A stretch of DNA of 38,753 nt from Candidatus Sulfotelmatobacter sp. Lineage in GTDB: Bacteria > Acidobacteriota > Terriglobia > Terriglobales > Acidobacteriaceae. The stretch lies in assembly GCA_030041215.1 (NCBI GenBank), contig JASHOH010000180.1, positions 1-38,753 of the forward strand. Direction: 5' to 3'. A program made the position numbers and the translations under genes. The number at the start of each line of letters is the position of its first letter. The first letter of the stretch is position 1. The notes beneath the pieces were generated by a model, which was given only the letters and a program-made list of their open reading frames with translations, was not told the DNA's origin and searched no databases. Shown here piece after piece: positions 7,937-16,055 of the stretch.

Positions 7937-8779
7937 CTACGCAGGCCAGATGCTGAGCGCGGTCTTGCTCAAGATCTGCTGCTGAATTTCCGGTGGCAGT
8001 GGCAGCGCGCAAAAATCATCGAGATTCTTCTTTATGTCAGGCACTCCCGGCCCCGGCCAATCCGTGCCGAAAAGAGTCTTGTTCGCAATTTCATTCAGCC
8101 GCGGAAAGTATTCGAGCAAAGACTTCGGCGGAATGCCGCTGATGTCAAGGTAAACATTGGGATGGCGGCGGATCAGGAAGAATGCCGTCTCCATCCACAG
8201 CGGACGCCCGCCGTGCGCGAGCAGAATTCTTAACTTCGGGAAATCAATCGCGACATCGTCTACATATAAAGGATCGCCATACTTGTTCCGCGCCCCGGGA
8301 AAAATGGACGTTCCGGTATGAAACATCACCGGTATGCCATTCGCTTCGGCCGCACGGTAAATAATTTCCAGCTCTTTGACTCCCTTTAAATAATCGTTAG
8401 GAAACAAAAGCTGGTGCGGCGGATGGATCTTGATCATGCGGATTCCCAGCCGCAGAATCTGCTCCATATCGGCGAGCACATTCGTTGTATGCCGCGGATG
8501 CAAGCTGCCGCAGGAGATCAGCCGCTTCGGATTTTCTTTCACGTAATCCGCGACGAATTGATTTACTCCGTTCGTGAAGCCAATCACTTCAGGCGCGACG
8601 TAGTTGATGAGCACCGCACGCTCAATGCCGCACGCATCCAGATATTTCAGAAAAGCCTCGGGCGACTGGCAGAATTCATTGATTTGCTCGAAGTTCGGCC
8701 GCTTGTTTTTGATCAACTCCAGCGCATGCGGCTTGAACATCTGCATCGGCTGGATGTGAATGTGGCAGTCAGTGATCAA
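7937..8779 (-). CDS. amidohydrolase_2 family metal-dependent hydrolase
   Basis: This 280-aa TIM-barrel enzyme belongs to the family that includes ACMSD-type decarboxylases and 2-pyrone dicarboxylate (LigI-type) hydrolases. Metal ligands appear as DCHIHI (H6, H8), MFHTGTS (H154), LLAHGG (H189) and FGTDWPG (D240). KIHPP at 117-121 lies in the middle of the barrel. It has no signal peptide, so it is cytosolic. It is the last gene of the long minus-strand catabolic cluster, 64 bases after the DUF3291 gene. That context suggests it acts on a carboxylated or ring-opened aromatic intermediate, but the substrate cannot be read from sequence. Confidence 0.82.
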   Translation of the reverse strand: MITDCHIHIQPMQMFKPHALELIKNKRPNFEQINEFCQSPEAFLKYLDACGIERAVLINYVAPEVIGFTNGVNQFVADYVKENPKRLISCGSLHPRHTTNVLADMEQILRLGIRMIKIHPPHQLLFPNDYLKGVKELEIIYRAAEANGIPVMFHTGTSIFPGARNKYGDPLYVDDVAIDFPKLRILLAHGGRPLWMETAFFLIRRHPNVYLDISGIPPKSLLEYFPRLNEIANKTLFGTDWPGPGVPDIKKNLDDFCALPLPPEIQQQILSKTALSIWPA

Positions 8780-8843
8780 AGCGGAGACCAGTCGTTGTGA
8801 GGCAGATTGTATCAGTCATAGAATTTTCGCACGACGGAGCGCG

Positions 8844-9344
8844 CTAAGCCGGACAGGGCTCGAACGACACCCAATCAATGCTTCTTTGAAATTCTTCTTC
8901 AGCCTGGAAAACTGCTTTGAAAGTAAAGGCAAACTGCGTGGGCCCGTGCTTCTCTAAGTGCGCGAGCCGTTTCGTCGCCTCATCCACGCTTGGAATATGT
9001 CCGACCGGCACCCACCATAGCGCCATGTAAATGCGGGAAAATTTCTCGAACCATTCATGAGGTTGGCGCAGCAGTTCAGCATGCGCTGAACTATAGACGT
9101 ACATTTTGAGACTATCGATCGTTTCCCACACCGACATGTTGATCAAAATCGAGTCATCATCTTTGTAGGGGCGATAGGCGGTTGCGTTTCCGGCAGGTGT
9201 TTGCAGCCGCCACACGAAACCGGGAGTGCGCTCCGCTAGGGCGTTAATTTCATTAAGGCGACTCATGAATCCGTCCATGATGGGATGCTCAACCGGCGCT
9301 TTCACCTTCCCGATGTTAACTTGCGCGATGTGATAACGGCTCAT
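8844..9344 (-). CDS. DUF3291 family protein
   Basis: This 166-aa protein begins MSRYHIAQVNIGKVKAPV. The start at 9344 is chosen over an upstream TTG because an AAGGAG site sits 7 bases before it. SILINMSVWETIDSLKMYVY and ALWWVPVGHIPSVDEA are typical of DUF3291, a ferredoxin-like alpha/beta barrel related in fold to antibiotic-biosynthesis monooxygenase proteins. No catalytic residue is established for the family. It follows the molybdenum hydroxylase flavoprotein gene by 28 bases, so it is very likely part of the same transcript. Confidence 0.8.
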   Translation of the reverse strand: MSRYHIAQVNIGKVKAPVEHPIMDGFMSRLNEINALAERTPGFVWRLQTPAGNATAYRPYKDDDSILINMSVWETIDSLKMYVYSSAHAELLRQPHEWFEKFSRIYMALWWVPVGHIPSVDEATKRLAHLEKHGPTQFAFTFKAVFQAEEEFQRSIDWVSFEPCPA

Positions 9345-9372
9345 GCGGGCTCTCCTTATCAAGAATCAGTGG

Positions 9373-10356
9373 TCAGTTATGCGCAGCCGCCAGCACTGCG
9401 CGTTTGGTGAACACGCGAACCATCTCCCGCCTGTATTCGGGCGTCAGCCCTGATGTGGTCAGCGGCTTTGCTGTTCGCGCGGCAATATCCCCGATCGATT
9501 CAGCCAGCGCCTCATTCACGACTTTCCCCGTCAGTATCTGTCCCGCGCGCTCGACGAGTATCGGAGCGGGATTCACGGCCGTGATTGCCACTCGTGCATC
9601 GTCAACACGCATATTCGATCGTTTCATCGCGACTGCAACGCCGGCCAGGGGATAATCAATTGAACCGCGAACCCGCAGTTTGCGATAAACGCCGCGATAT
9701 CCCGCCGACTCGGCCGGCAAGAGAACACGGGTTACCAGTTCATTCGCTTTCAGCTTGCGATAGTCCTGCCCGTCATTTGTATAGAAGTCGCGCAGCGCAA
9801 CACGCCTCGTGCCAATTGCGCTGGCTATTTCGATTTCGGCATTCAAACAAAGAAGCGCGGCGGGCGTATCTCCCGAAAACGCGGCCCAACATTTCGTTCC
9901 ACCGGGTGCGACATGGCAAAGATTGCCGTCTTTCTTGATGCAGAAGCCGCATGCCTTGCGCCAAGCAAGCGACTGGTTGTACCACAAGCAGCGAGTGTCG
10001 AGGCAGATGTTTCCTCCGATTGTGCCCATGTTCCGAATCACCGGCGAGGCTACAGTGGCGGCAGCTTCGGTAAGAACTGGAAAGTGCTCGCGCAGATAAG
10101 TCGATTTCTCAATCGTGCTTAACGCCGTCAGCGCACCGATCTCAACGCCACCGTCGTTCAGACGACGCTCTCCGCGCAGTTGATCAACGCCACGCAAATC
10201 GAGCACGTACTCCGGCTCAAACAATTTCTGCCGCATCGAGGGAATCAAATCCGTTCCGCCCGCGAGCACGCGAATATTACCCGCGTATTGCGCCAGGTAT
10301 CCCATCGCGTCGCCAAGCGTTCGTGGGCGCAGGAGTTTGAACTCGGGAAGGCTCAA
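9373..10356 (-). CDS. hcrB: 4-hydroxybenzoyl-CoA reductase-type FAD/[4Fe-4S] subunit (HcrB-like)
   Basis: This 327-aa FAD-binding subunit belongs to a molybdenum hydroxylase. FAD contacts are LAGGTDLIP (residues 31-39) and TIGGNI (112-117). Between them and the C-terminal domain lies an insertion of about 40 residues with cysteines C123, C139, C147 and C156. Their spacing (16, 8, 9) equals that of the four cysteines described for the extra [4Fe-4S] cluster of Thauera aromatica HcrB (122, 138, 146, 155). This insertion is absent from ordinary xanthine dehydrogenase or CoxM subunits. In Hcr the cluster carries low-potential electrons from ferredoxin to the molybdenum site. The start is TTG at 10356, overlapping the TGA of the preceding gene, which suggests translational coupling. 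Confidence 0.88.
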   Translation of the reverse strand: MSLPEFKLLRPRTLGDAMGYLAQYAGNIRVLAGGTDLIPSMRQKLFEPEYVLDLRGVDQLRGERRLNDGGVEIGALTALSTIEKSTYLREHFPVLTEAAATVASPVIRNMGTIGGNICLDTRCLWYNQSLAWRKACGFCIKKDGNLCHVAPGGTKCWAAFSGDTPAALLCLNAEIEIASAIGTRRVALRDFYTNDGQDYRKLKANELVTRVLLPAESAGYRGVYRKLRVRGSIDYPLAGVAVAMKRSNMRVDDARVAITAVNPAPILVERAGQILTGKVVNEALAESIGDIAARTAKPLTTSGLTPEYRREMVRVFTKRAVLAAAHN

Positions 10357-12944
10357 TCAGCACCGCCTGCCGGCATTTCATGCCGCGCGGGATCCAGCGG
10401 ATGCCGCTCTGGCCCTTTGCCCTTGAACCACAGCGCGCCGCCGTGTTCGCGGAAGCGAGCAGGAGAAGTAAGATCGACTCCTTCGGCCAAATTCAGAGCT
10501 TTCTGCTTCTTCTTCGCCCGCAGCGCCGCCAGCACCCGCTCAGGCGTAAACGGAGACTCATGGAGTCGCACACCGACTGCGTCATGGATAGCGTTCGCGA
10601 TAGCCGGAATCGTCGCAGCCAGCGATCCTTCGCTGCATTCCTTGGCACCAAACGGGCCTTCGGGATCAACACTTTCCACAATAATTGGCTCAATCTCCGG
10701 CGACTCGACTGACGATGGACTGCGATATTCGAGCAGTCCAGCATTCATCAACATGCCGTCTTTCCAGACCATCTCTTCGGTAAGCGCCTGCCCCATGCCC
10801 ATCCAGACTGAACCGATAATCTGCCCTTCCACCGCAACCGGATTTAATGCCCGCCCGCAATCGTGCGCCGCCCAGACTTTGTGCACGGTGACTTCGCCCG
10901 TTTCTTCATCAACGCTGACTTCGGCCACCTGCGCCGAATACGAATACGCCGGCGAGGGCCCAACACCAGCGCCCTTGTGCTTGCCTCCTCGCGCTTCCGG
11001 CGGAGGCGCGTAAGAACCGGTGCCTGTCAGCGCGCCGTGAAAATCAATCGCCGCGACGACCGCTTCTTCAAACGTCATCCACTCCTTCGGGCCTTCCTCT
11101 TTCCGCTTCTGCTGGAGCGACCCGCGCAGGATCTGCCCTTCCACGCGTCCGCTGACCGAAGCGCCCGACTGTGTGATCTCGACTTCTTCTAATTGATCTC
11201 TTTTCGCAATTGGCAGAGCGCTTCCCTTCTTAAAGACCACATCCTCGCGAAAGACTAAATCTTCCGCAGCGCAATCCATCTTCTTCGCCGCAGCCGCGGC
11301 AATCATCTTTCTTACTTCTTCCGCCGCACGCAGCGTCGCATTCCCAGCCATAAACGTCACACGACTGGAATACGATCCAATGTCAATGGGTGTCAAATCT
11401 GTATCAGCCGCAATCACCCGCACGCGCTCAAGCGAGCAGCCAAGCGCCTCGGCCGCAATCTGCGCCGTCATCGTGTCCGATCCCTGACCAATCTCTGACG
11501 CTCCTGTATACACCACCACGCCGCCATCACGATCGATCTTAATGTTCACCGTCGAATGCGGCATGTCCGACCGGATGATCGAATTCGCCGCCCCGCTGAC
11601 ATAATGGCTGCACGCAACACCGAGCCCGCGTCCGCGAGGAAGCTTGCCTTTGCGCCGTTTCCAGCCCGAACGCTCGACGGTTCTCTCGATGCACTCGGGC
11701 AAACCGTAACTCTGCACGCGCAAGCTGTTGACAGTAATGCAAGGCGGCTTCAGCAGATTGCGCAGCCGAATCTCCGCCGGATCCATGCCAATCTTCTGGG
11801 CCAGCTCATCGAGTTGCGATTCGAAAGCAAATCGAACATTCACTGTCCCATGTCCACGCATCGCACCGCACGCCGGCTTGTTCGTGAGCACGCGGTATCC
11901 GTCGTATTGAATGTTGGGAATGTCGTAAAGCGCGCCCAGCAGCGCTCCCGAATAAAGGATGGTCACGACCCCGTACGAGCAATACGCGCCGCCATCTTGC
12001 ACCACGAGAGCCTTCACGGCCGTGATGCGGCCGTCATGCTTCACGCCGGTTTTCAGATCGACAATCGTCCGCGGACGCCCGCGATGCGCCCAGAACACCT
12101 CTTCGCGGGTATAAGTGATCTTGACCGGCGCCTTCGCCTTGCGCGCGGCGATGGCGGCGATAATTTCCAGCGGAATCACTTCGCTCTTTCCGCCGAAGCC
12201 TCCGCCCACCAGCGGCTTGATCACGCGAATCTGCTGCATCGGCATTTCGAGCACAAGCGAGAGTTTGTGCTGCAAGTAATATGGAACCTGTGTTGAGGAT
12301 TGCACAGTGAGCCGTCCGAGCTTGCCCGTGTGCGGGTCAAGTTCGAAAGAGGCCAGCGTGCAATGTGGCTCCATCGCGGCATGCGTCACTTCATTGGCGA
12401 TGAAACGCGCCTCGGCGATGTGATCGGCCTCAGCAAAACCTTTTTCGGGATCGCCGAACACGTGGTGGTAATCTTTTTCGATATTGTGCGGCTTGTGGTC
12501 GTGGATGAGATCGCTTTCCGCCTTCATCGACTCTTCGGGATCAAAGTAGGCAGGCAAGAGTTCGTATTCGACGTCAATTAGCTCCAGAGCTTTTTCTGCA
12601 ATCGCTTCTGACACGGCGACCACACAGGCAACGTTGTCTCCCACGTAACGGACTTTATCGAGCGCGAGCGCATGCTCATCGTGACCGACAGGAAGAATTC
12701 CAAAAGGATTGGGCGCGTCTTTACCGATTGCCACGGCAACGACTCCGTCAAGCTTCTCGGCCCGGCTGGTATCAATGCCCTTGATGCGTGCATGAGGATA
12801 CGGCGAATGCAGAATTTTGCCGATCAACATGCCGGGGACGCTGAGGTCGTCGGCGTACTTGCCGCCGCCCGTGGTCTTTCCCGCCGCGTCGACCATCGCG
12901 GTAGGCTTGCCGATAATGGAAAAGTCAGTCATTGCAGAGTTCAT
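10353..12944 (-). CDS. molybdenum hydroxylase large (Moco) subunit, HcrA/xanthine dehydrogenase type
   Basis: This large subunit binds molybdopterin cytosine dinucleotide and carries the substrate site. Motifs in order are TGGGKYADDL near the N-terminus, VGGGFGGKSE, CGAMRGHGTVN, GASEIGQGSDTM, CGRALNP, and GPFGAKECSEGSLAA. The last aligns with the loop holding the catalytic Glu of xanthine oxidase. It is about 863 aa from ATG 12944, longer than HcrA (about 770), with a Lys/Glu-rich segment and a PPPEARGG linker in the last third. An ATG at 12932 is also possible. Neither ATG has a clear ribosome binding site, and a GC-rich hairpin lies immediately upstream. Its partner subunit with the [4Fe-4S] insertion makes an aryl-CoA dehydroxylase the first guess, with another aromatic or purine hydroxylase as the alternative. 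Confidence 0.85.
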   Translation of the reverse strand: MNSAMTDFSIIGKPTAMVDAAGKTTGGGKYADDLSVPGMLIGKILHSPYPHARIKGIDTSRAEKLDGVVAVAIGKDAPNPFGILPVGHDEHALALDKVRYVGDNVACVVAVSEAIAEKALELIDVEYELLPAYFDPEESMKAESDLIHDHKPHNIEKDYHHVFGDPEKGFAEADHIAEARFIANEVTHAAMEPHCTLASFELDPHTGKLGRLTVQSSTQVPYYLQHKLSLVLEMPMQQIRVIKPLVGGGFGGKSEVIPLEIIAAIAARKAKAPVKITYTREEVFWAHRGRPRTIVDLKTGVKHDGRITAVKALVVQDGGAYCSYGVVTILYSGALLGALYDIPNIQYDGYRVLTNKPACGAMRGHGTVNVRFAFESQLDELAQKIGMDPAEIRLRNLLKPPCITVNSLRVQSYGLPECIERTVERSGWKRRKGKLPRGRGLGVACSHYVSGAANSIIRSDMPHSTVNIKIDRDGGVVVYTGASEIGQGSDTMTAQIAAEALGCSLERVRVIAADTDLTPIDIGSYSSRVTFMAGNATLRAAEEVRKMIAAAAAKKMDCAAEDLVFREDVVFKKGSALPIAKRDQLEEVEITQSGASVSGRVEGQILRGSLQQKRKEEGPKEWMTFEEAVVAAIDFHGALTGTGSYAPPPEARGGKHKGAGVGPSPAYSYSAQVAEVSVDEETGEVTVHKVWAAHDCGRALNPVAVEGQIIGSVWMGMGQALTEEMVWKDGMLMNAGLLEYRSPSSVESPEIEPIIVESVDPEGPFGAKECSEGSLAATIPAIANAIHDAVGVRLHESPFTPERVLAALRAKKKQKALNLAEGVDLTSPARFREHGGALWFKGKGPERHPLDPARHEMPAGGAD

Positions 12945-12948
12945 GTGG

Positions 12949-12970
12949 GGACGGCCGCCCTCGGCCGTCC
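12949..12970. repeat. GC-rich palindromic hairpin directly upstream of the Moco subunit gene
   Basis: GGACGGCCG (12949-12957) and CGGCCGTCC (12962-12970) form a perfect 9-bp stem with a 4-nt loop, ending five bases before the ATG at 12944. It resembles REP-type intergenic elements and could affect translation of the large subunit. Confidence 0.6.
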
Positions 12971-13001
12971 GGTCAAGCGAAGCTCGACAGGTCAATTCAC
13001 A

Positions 13002-13313
13002 TCAGAACCAATATCGATGCATCTCGTCCAGAAACTCCTTCGTCAGCGGAAAACCCGCGGCGGAGCCCAACACGGAGTCGATTCCGCATCGCGGACAGCG
13101 AGCGGTCCGTTCGTGATCAATCCAGTCCACGATCTCAGCGGGTGCAAAGGAAGCTCGACAGTAGAAACAGGCGCAGATCTCGCTAACCAGAATCTCGTCT
13201 CGATTTTGAGAGCAGCGCACATGCGCCGCTCGAACATTTGCAGGCATTCGCGATTTTAATCTCTCAAGCTTCGCCGCTATCTCCGCCGTTTCCTGCTCAG
13301 GAGTTTTGCTCAC
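13002..13313 (-). CDS. small zinc-ribbon protein within the hydroxylase operon
   Basis: This 103-aa cytosolic protein has a helical N-terminus (about 1-25) followed by a zinc ribbon with CxxC at C49/C52 (CACFYC) and CxxC at C73/C76 (CPRCG). An extra Cys is at 47. The start is GTG at 13313 with a GGAGGG site five bases ahead. I recognise the general family of small CxxC/CPxCG proteins but not a function. It lies between the 2Fe-2S and Moco subunit genes, with 30- and 57-base spacers. This invites a role in regulation, assembly or electron transfer for the enzyme, which is inference only. Confidence 0.75.
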   Translation of the reverse strand: MSKTPEQETAEIAAKLERLKSRMPANVRAAHVRCSQNRDEILVSEICACFYCRASFAPAEIVDWIDHERTARCPRCGIDSVLGSAAGFPLTKEFLDEMHRYWF

Positions 13314-13343
13314 GACGACCCTCCGGCTTTGCAGGCCATCTTA

Positions 13344-13835
13344 TTAGGATTTCGCAGCCATCCCCGCACGTTCCGCCGCCACCGCCGCTCTAATCGCCTC
13401 ATACATCTGGTTATATCCCGTACAGCGGCACAAATTGCTGCTCAAAGCGTTGCGCACATCCTCTTTTGACGGATCAGGATTTTCCCTCAGCAGCGACTTC
13501 ACGGTCATGATGAACCCCGGAGTGCAATATCCACACTGTGCACCTCCCCAGTCGCCGTATGCTTTCTGGATCACAGCCAGGCTGCCATGCTCGCTCACGC
13601 CCTCGATCGTTGTGATTTCCTGGCCTTCGCAACTCGCCGCCAACAAAGCGCACGAAAGCATAGCGATGCCATTGATCAGCACGGTGCATGCTCCGCAAGA
13701 CGACTCATCGCAGCCGCGCTTCGAGCCGGTAAGCCCGAGGTCGCGCCGCAATACGTCGAGCAATAACGCATTCGGCTCAATCGCCAGCTCGTGAGTGCGG
13801 CCGTTGACTTTCAGTTCGATGAGTTCTTTTTTCAT
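13344..13835 (-). CDS. molybdenum hydroxylase [2Fe-2S] subunit (HcrC/CoxS-like)
   Basis: This 163-aa subunit carries two [2Fe-2S] clusters. The plant-ferredoxin type cluster uses C42, C47, C50 and C62 (in CDESSCGAC and SCALL). The helical-domain cluster uses C101, C104, C136 and C138 (in QCGYCTPG and CRCTGY). These pass electrons between the molybdenum centre and the FAD subunit. Length and motif spacing are those of HcrC, CoxS and XdhC-type subunits. It is the first of the three subunit genes transcribed (order 2Fe-2S, Zn-ribbon, Moco, FAD). About 200 bases with repeats separate it from the preceding crotonase gene. Confidence 0.93.
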   Translation of the reverse strand: MKKELIELKVNGRTHELAIEPNALLLDVLRRDLGLTGSKRGCDESSCGACTVLINGIAMLSCALLAASCEGQEITTIEGVSEHGSLAVIQKAYGDWGGAQCGYCTPGFIMTVKSLLRENPDPSKEDVRNALSSNLCRCTGYNQMYEAIRAAVAAERAGMAAKS

Positions 13836-13836
13836 A

Positions 13837-13868
13837 ACTGAGCTATGAGCAATGAGCTGTGAGCAAGG
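13837..13868. repeat. tandem TGAGCTRTGAGCAA repeat (2 copies)
   Basis: Two head-to-tail 14-base units (TGAGCTATGAGCAA and TGAGCTGTGAGCAA) lie immediately upstream of the 2Fe-2S subunit start. They are non-coding, low-complexity intergenic DNA. Confidence 0.55.
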
Positions 13869-13913
13869 AGTGACTTGGTCGCTCAGCGCTCAGAACCCAT
13901 AAAATCCGTTTTG

Positions 13914-13975
13914 AAGGGGCTCGGCTTCAGCCGAGCCGTTCAGGGTGGCCAAAAGTGCGGGCTCCAGCCCCTGAG
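13914..13975. repeat. palindromic intergenic element with GGCTCGGCT/AGCCGAGCC hairpin
   Basis: GGCTCGGCT (13918-13926) and AGCCGAGCC (13929-13937) form a 9-bp inverted repeat with a 2-base centre. Outer GGGGCT (13916-13921) pairs with AGCCCC (13966-13971) as an alternative fold. It lies between the two halves of the catabolic cluster and resembles elements at 29640 and 37370. Confidence 0.55.
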
Positions 13976-14035
13976 GGTTTGCGGTTATTACTCTCTTTGT
14001 TCATTGTGGGACGGCTTTTCACTGCTCATGACCCG

Positions 14036-14821
14036 CTACTTCCCTTTCCACTTCGGCTCGCGCTTCTCCATGAACGCGCGAATGCCCTCCTGCGCATCTT
14101 CTGTCTTCATCAACTCTTCCAGGTAAATCTTTTCGGCGCGCGCCAGACCTTTGTCGAAGTGCATTGCGTCCCAAGCGTAAAAGGCTTTTTTTGTCACACC
14201 CAGTGTGGCCGGGCTCAGCCGCGCCACTTCTTCCAAAATTCCTTCGACCGCCTCAGGCAAATCATCATCGGGGACCACCTGATTCACCAGACCAATCCGA
14301 GCCGCCTCGTTGCCATTGATCGTTCGCCCAGTCAGGATCAATTCCGCCGCCCGTGTCTGACCGACCAAAGCCGCCAGCGCCGTGCACGCCACCGGCGGAT
14401 AGCAACCCAGCTTGATCTCAGGAAATCCCCACTGTGCCGATGCGGTCGCGTAAACGATGTCGCAAACCATAGCCAGCTCTGCCCCGCCGCCCAGACAATG
14501 CCCGCGCACCGCAGCGATTGTCACTTTCTTACTTGCGAGCAGCGCACGAACAACGGCATGAAACTTTCGCAACATCTCCCCGATCTTATCGGGAGTATGC
14601 GCCGCCACATCCACGCCCGCCGAGAAACCTTTGCCATCACCGCTCAACACGATTGTAGAAATATCGGAGCGGCTTTCGATCTCCGCAAGCGCCTGCACCA
14701 ACTCCTCCATCATCGGAATATCGATCACATTCAGAGGAGGATTGCGGAGCGCGATGCGCGCGACCGAACCGCTCACGTCGAGGGTGAGGCGGCTAAGCTT
14801 GGATTCCACAACAACCGGCAT
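14036..14821 (-). CDS. enoyl-CoA hydratase family, cyclohexa-1,5-dienecarbonyl-CoA hydratase-like
   Basis: This 261-aa crotonase-fold protein has an N-terminal RNPPLNVIDIPMMEELVQAL and the oxyanion-hole motifs GKGFSAGVDVAAHTPDK (about 63-79) and GHCLGGGAELA (about 107-117). PEIKLGCYPPVA follows. The combination PPLNVxDxxMM with SAGVDVxxHTxDKxxEML is what I associate with dienoyl-CoA hydratases (Dch/BamR) of benzoyl-CoA degradation rather than with fatty-acid enoyl-CoA hydratases. This is from memory, not from a search. In that pathway Dch hydrates cyclohexa-1,5-diene-1-carbonyl-CoA. No benzoyl-CoA reductase gene is present, so the substrate here may be a different ring-derived CoA ester. It lies 42 bases after the epoxidase gene. 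Confidence 0.78.
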   Translation of the reverse strand: MPVVVESKLSRLTLDVSGSVARIALRNPPLNVIDIPMMEELVQALAEIESRSDISTIVLSGDGKGFSAGVDVAAHTPDKIGEMLRKFHAVVRALLASKKVTIAAVRGHCLGGGAELAMVCDIVYATASAQWGFPEIKLGCYPPVACTALAALVGQTRAAELILTGRTINGNEAARIGLVNQVVPDDDLPEAVEGILEEVARLSPATLGVTKKAFYAWDAMHFDKGLARAEKIYLEELMKTEDAQEGIRAFMEKREPKWKGK

Positions 14822-14825
14822 TTTG

Positions 14826-14851
14826 TCTTCTCTGTGTCTCTGTGACTCTGT
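14826..14851. repeat. low-complexity TCTCTGTG-type tandem repeat
   Basis: Imperfect repeats of CTCTGTG (tctctgtgtctctgtgactc) fill the short spacer between the epoxidase and hydratase genes. It is non-coding and of a type common in intergenic DNA of this window. Confidence 0.4.
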
Positions 14852-14863
14852 GGTGAAAGCAAT

Positions 14864-16039
14864 CTACAAATTAATCGCCGACTTTCTCACTTCCCCAATC
14901 GTAGCCAGCGGATCACGTGCGCCAGCCTTCTCCGCGATCCATTTCTTTTCGGTCTCGATAATGTCGAGCAGCAATTTCTTGTCTGCAGCGGTCGGCATGT
15001 ATTCCTTCAGATGCTCTTCATAAGCCTTATCGTCGAGGGGCTCGCCCGTCTTGGCATGGAACTTCTGATTTGCCCATCGCCCGATGAAGCGATTGAACTT
15101 AATGTCCGGCGCATACAACTTCGGCTCACCCGGCTTCAAAGCACCGTTGAATCGCTCGATCAACCCGGCCACTTCCTGGCGATAGAGATGCCGGTTGTAA
15201 TCGTTGAGATCATCCAGATCGGCGGCCTTGTCATTTTTCGGCTCGTCGTAGCGTCCCTTGATTCCCCACACATACGCCCAGTGTGCAGACGAAGAATGAT
15301 CCGTTCCGAACAGATCGTAAGAACTTGAAATCCACTTGTTGAGATATTTCTGGATTAACCATCCAGGCACGACGCCCGCCTCCACGATGCGCCGCAGGCC
15401 ATCATTGCCCGTGCCCATGTGAAACGCCTCTTCGCGCAGCATGTATGACATCGACCGGCCCAGCGGAGCAAACGCCGAATACTTCAGCATCTGCAACTGA
15501 AACTTTCCGTCGCGATCGACAAAATCGGTGTAGGTGAAGAAATCCATCCAGTTGTCGACATCCACATTGAACGCGCCCAGCAGTCGCTTGTTCTCAAAGG
15601 CGCGGCGCTCGAGCATTTTCTGCGCCTCGACCTTGCCCGAGTACCCGAAATGATCGACGAGCAAGGCACACATCTGCCATCCATGCCGCATTTCTTCAAT
15701 CATCACGCGCGTGATGGCCCGCCGGTCCCAATCGGTTGGAGCATTCTCCAGCAGATTCCGCTGCTGCTCAACACTGGCGAACTCGGTATCGCCCTGATAG
15801 ACGATCATGTTCATCAGCGCGTCGCGCATCTGCTGCGTGGGCATCTGACGCAGGTTCTCCCACTTTCGCTTGCCCCTATAATGGCCAAACTCGATCTCTT
15901 CCGTATCGATCGCGCCATACAGCGTGTCGAAATGAAAGGCTTCGATGTCCTCCGTGTTGACGCCAATCTCCTTGCGCCAATCATTGAACAGACCGATCCA
16001 GTCACTGAAAGTTCCAATTTTTGCTACTTTGCCCGGCAT
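14864..16039 (-). CDS. BoxB/PaaA-family diiron aryl-CoA epoxidase, short form
   Basis: This 391-aa ferritin-like diiron protein has the pattern expected for PaaA/BoxB oxygenases. E86 lies in QGDTEFASVEQQ, an ExxH is at E116/H119 (IEEMRHGWQM), and a second ExxH is at E204/H207 (REEAFHMGTG). VVPGWLIQKYLNKWISSSYDLFG and SSSAHWAYVWGIKGR follow. BoxB epoxidises benzoyl-CoA to the 2,3-epoxide and PaaA forms ring-1,2-epoxyphenylacetyl-CoA. BoxB is about 470 aa and PaaA about 310-330, so this falls between. The neighbouring ALDH, crotonases and Hcr-like enzyme favour a benzoyl-CoA-type substrate. No PaaBCE or BoxA partner is nearby. GAGAGGAC precedes the ATG. Confidence 0.82.
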   Translation of the reverse strand: MPGKVAKIGTFSDWIGLFNDWRKEIGVNTEDIEAFHFDTLYGAIDTEEIEFGHYRGKRKWENLRQMPTQQMRDALMNMIVYQGDTEFASVEQQRNLLENAPTDWDRRAITRVMIEEMRHGWQMCALLVDHFGYSGKVEAQKMLERRAFENKRLLGAFNVDVDNWMDFFTYTDFVDRDGKFQLQMLKYSAFAPLGRSMSYMLREEAFHMGTGNDGLRRIVEAGVVPGWLIQKYLNKWISSSYDLFGTDHSSSAHWAYVWGIKGRYDEPKNDKAADLDDLNDYNRHLYRQEVAGLIERFNGALKPGEPKLYAPDIKFNRFIGRWANQKFHAKTGEPLDDKAYEEHLKEYMPTAADKKLLLDIIETEKKWIAEKAGARDPLATIGEVRKSAINL

Positions 16040-16055
16040 ATAAGTCCTCTCTACT

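Noticed and set aside
14036-14821. Anaerobic benzoyl-CoA reduction pathway on the strength of the Dch-like hydratase
   Set aside because: No bcr, bam, had or oah genes are present, and the neighbouring enzyme is an oxygen-dependent diiron protein family.
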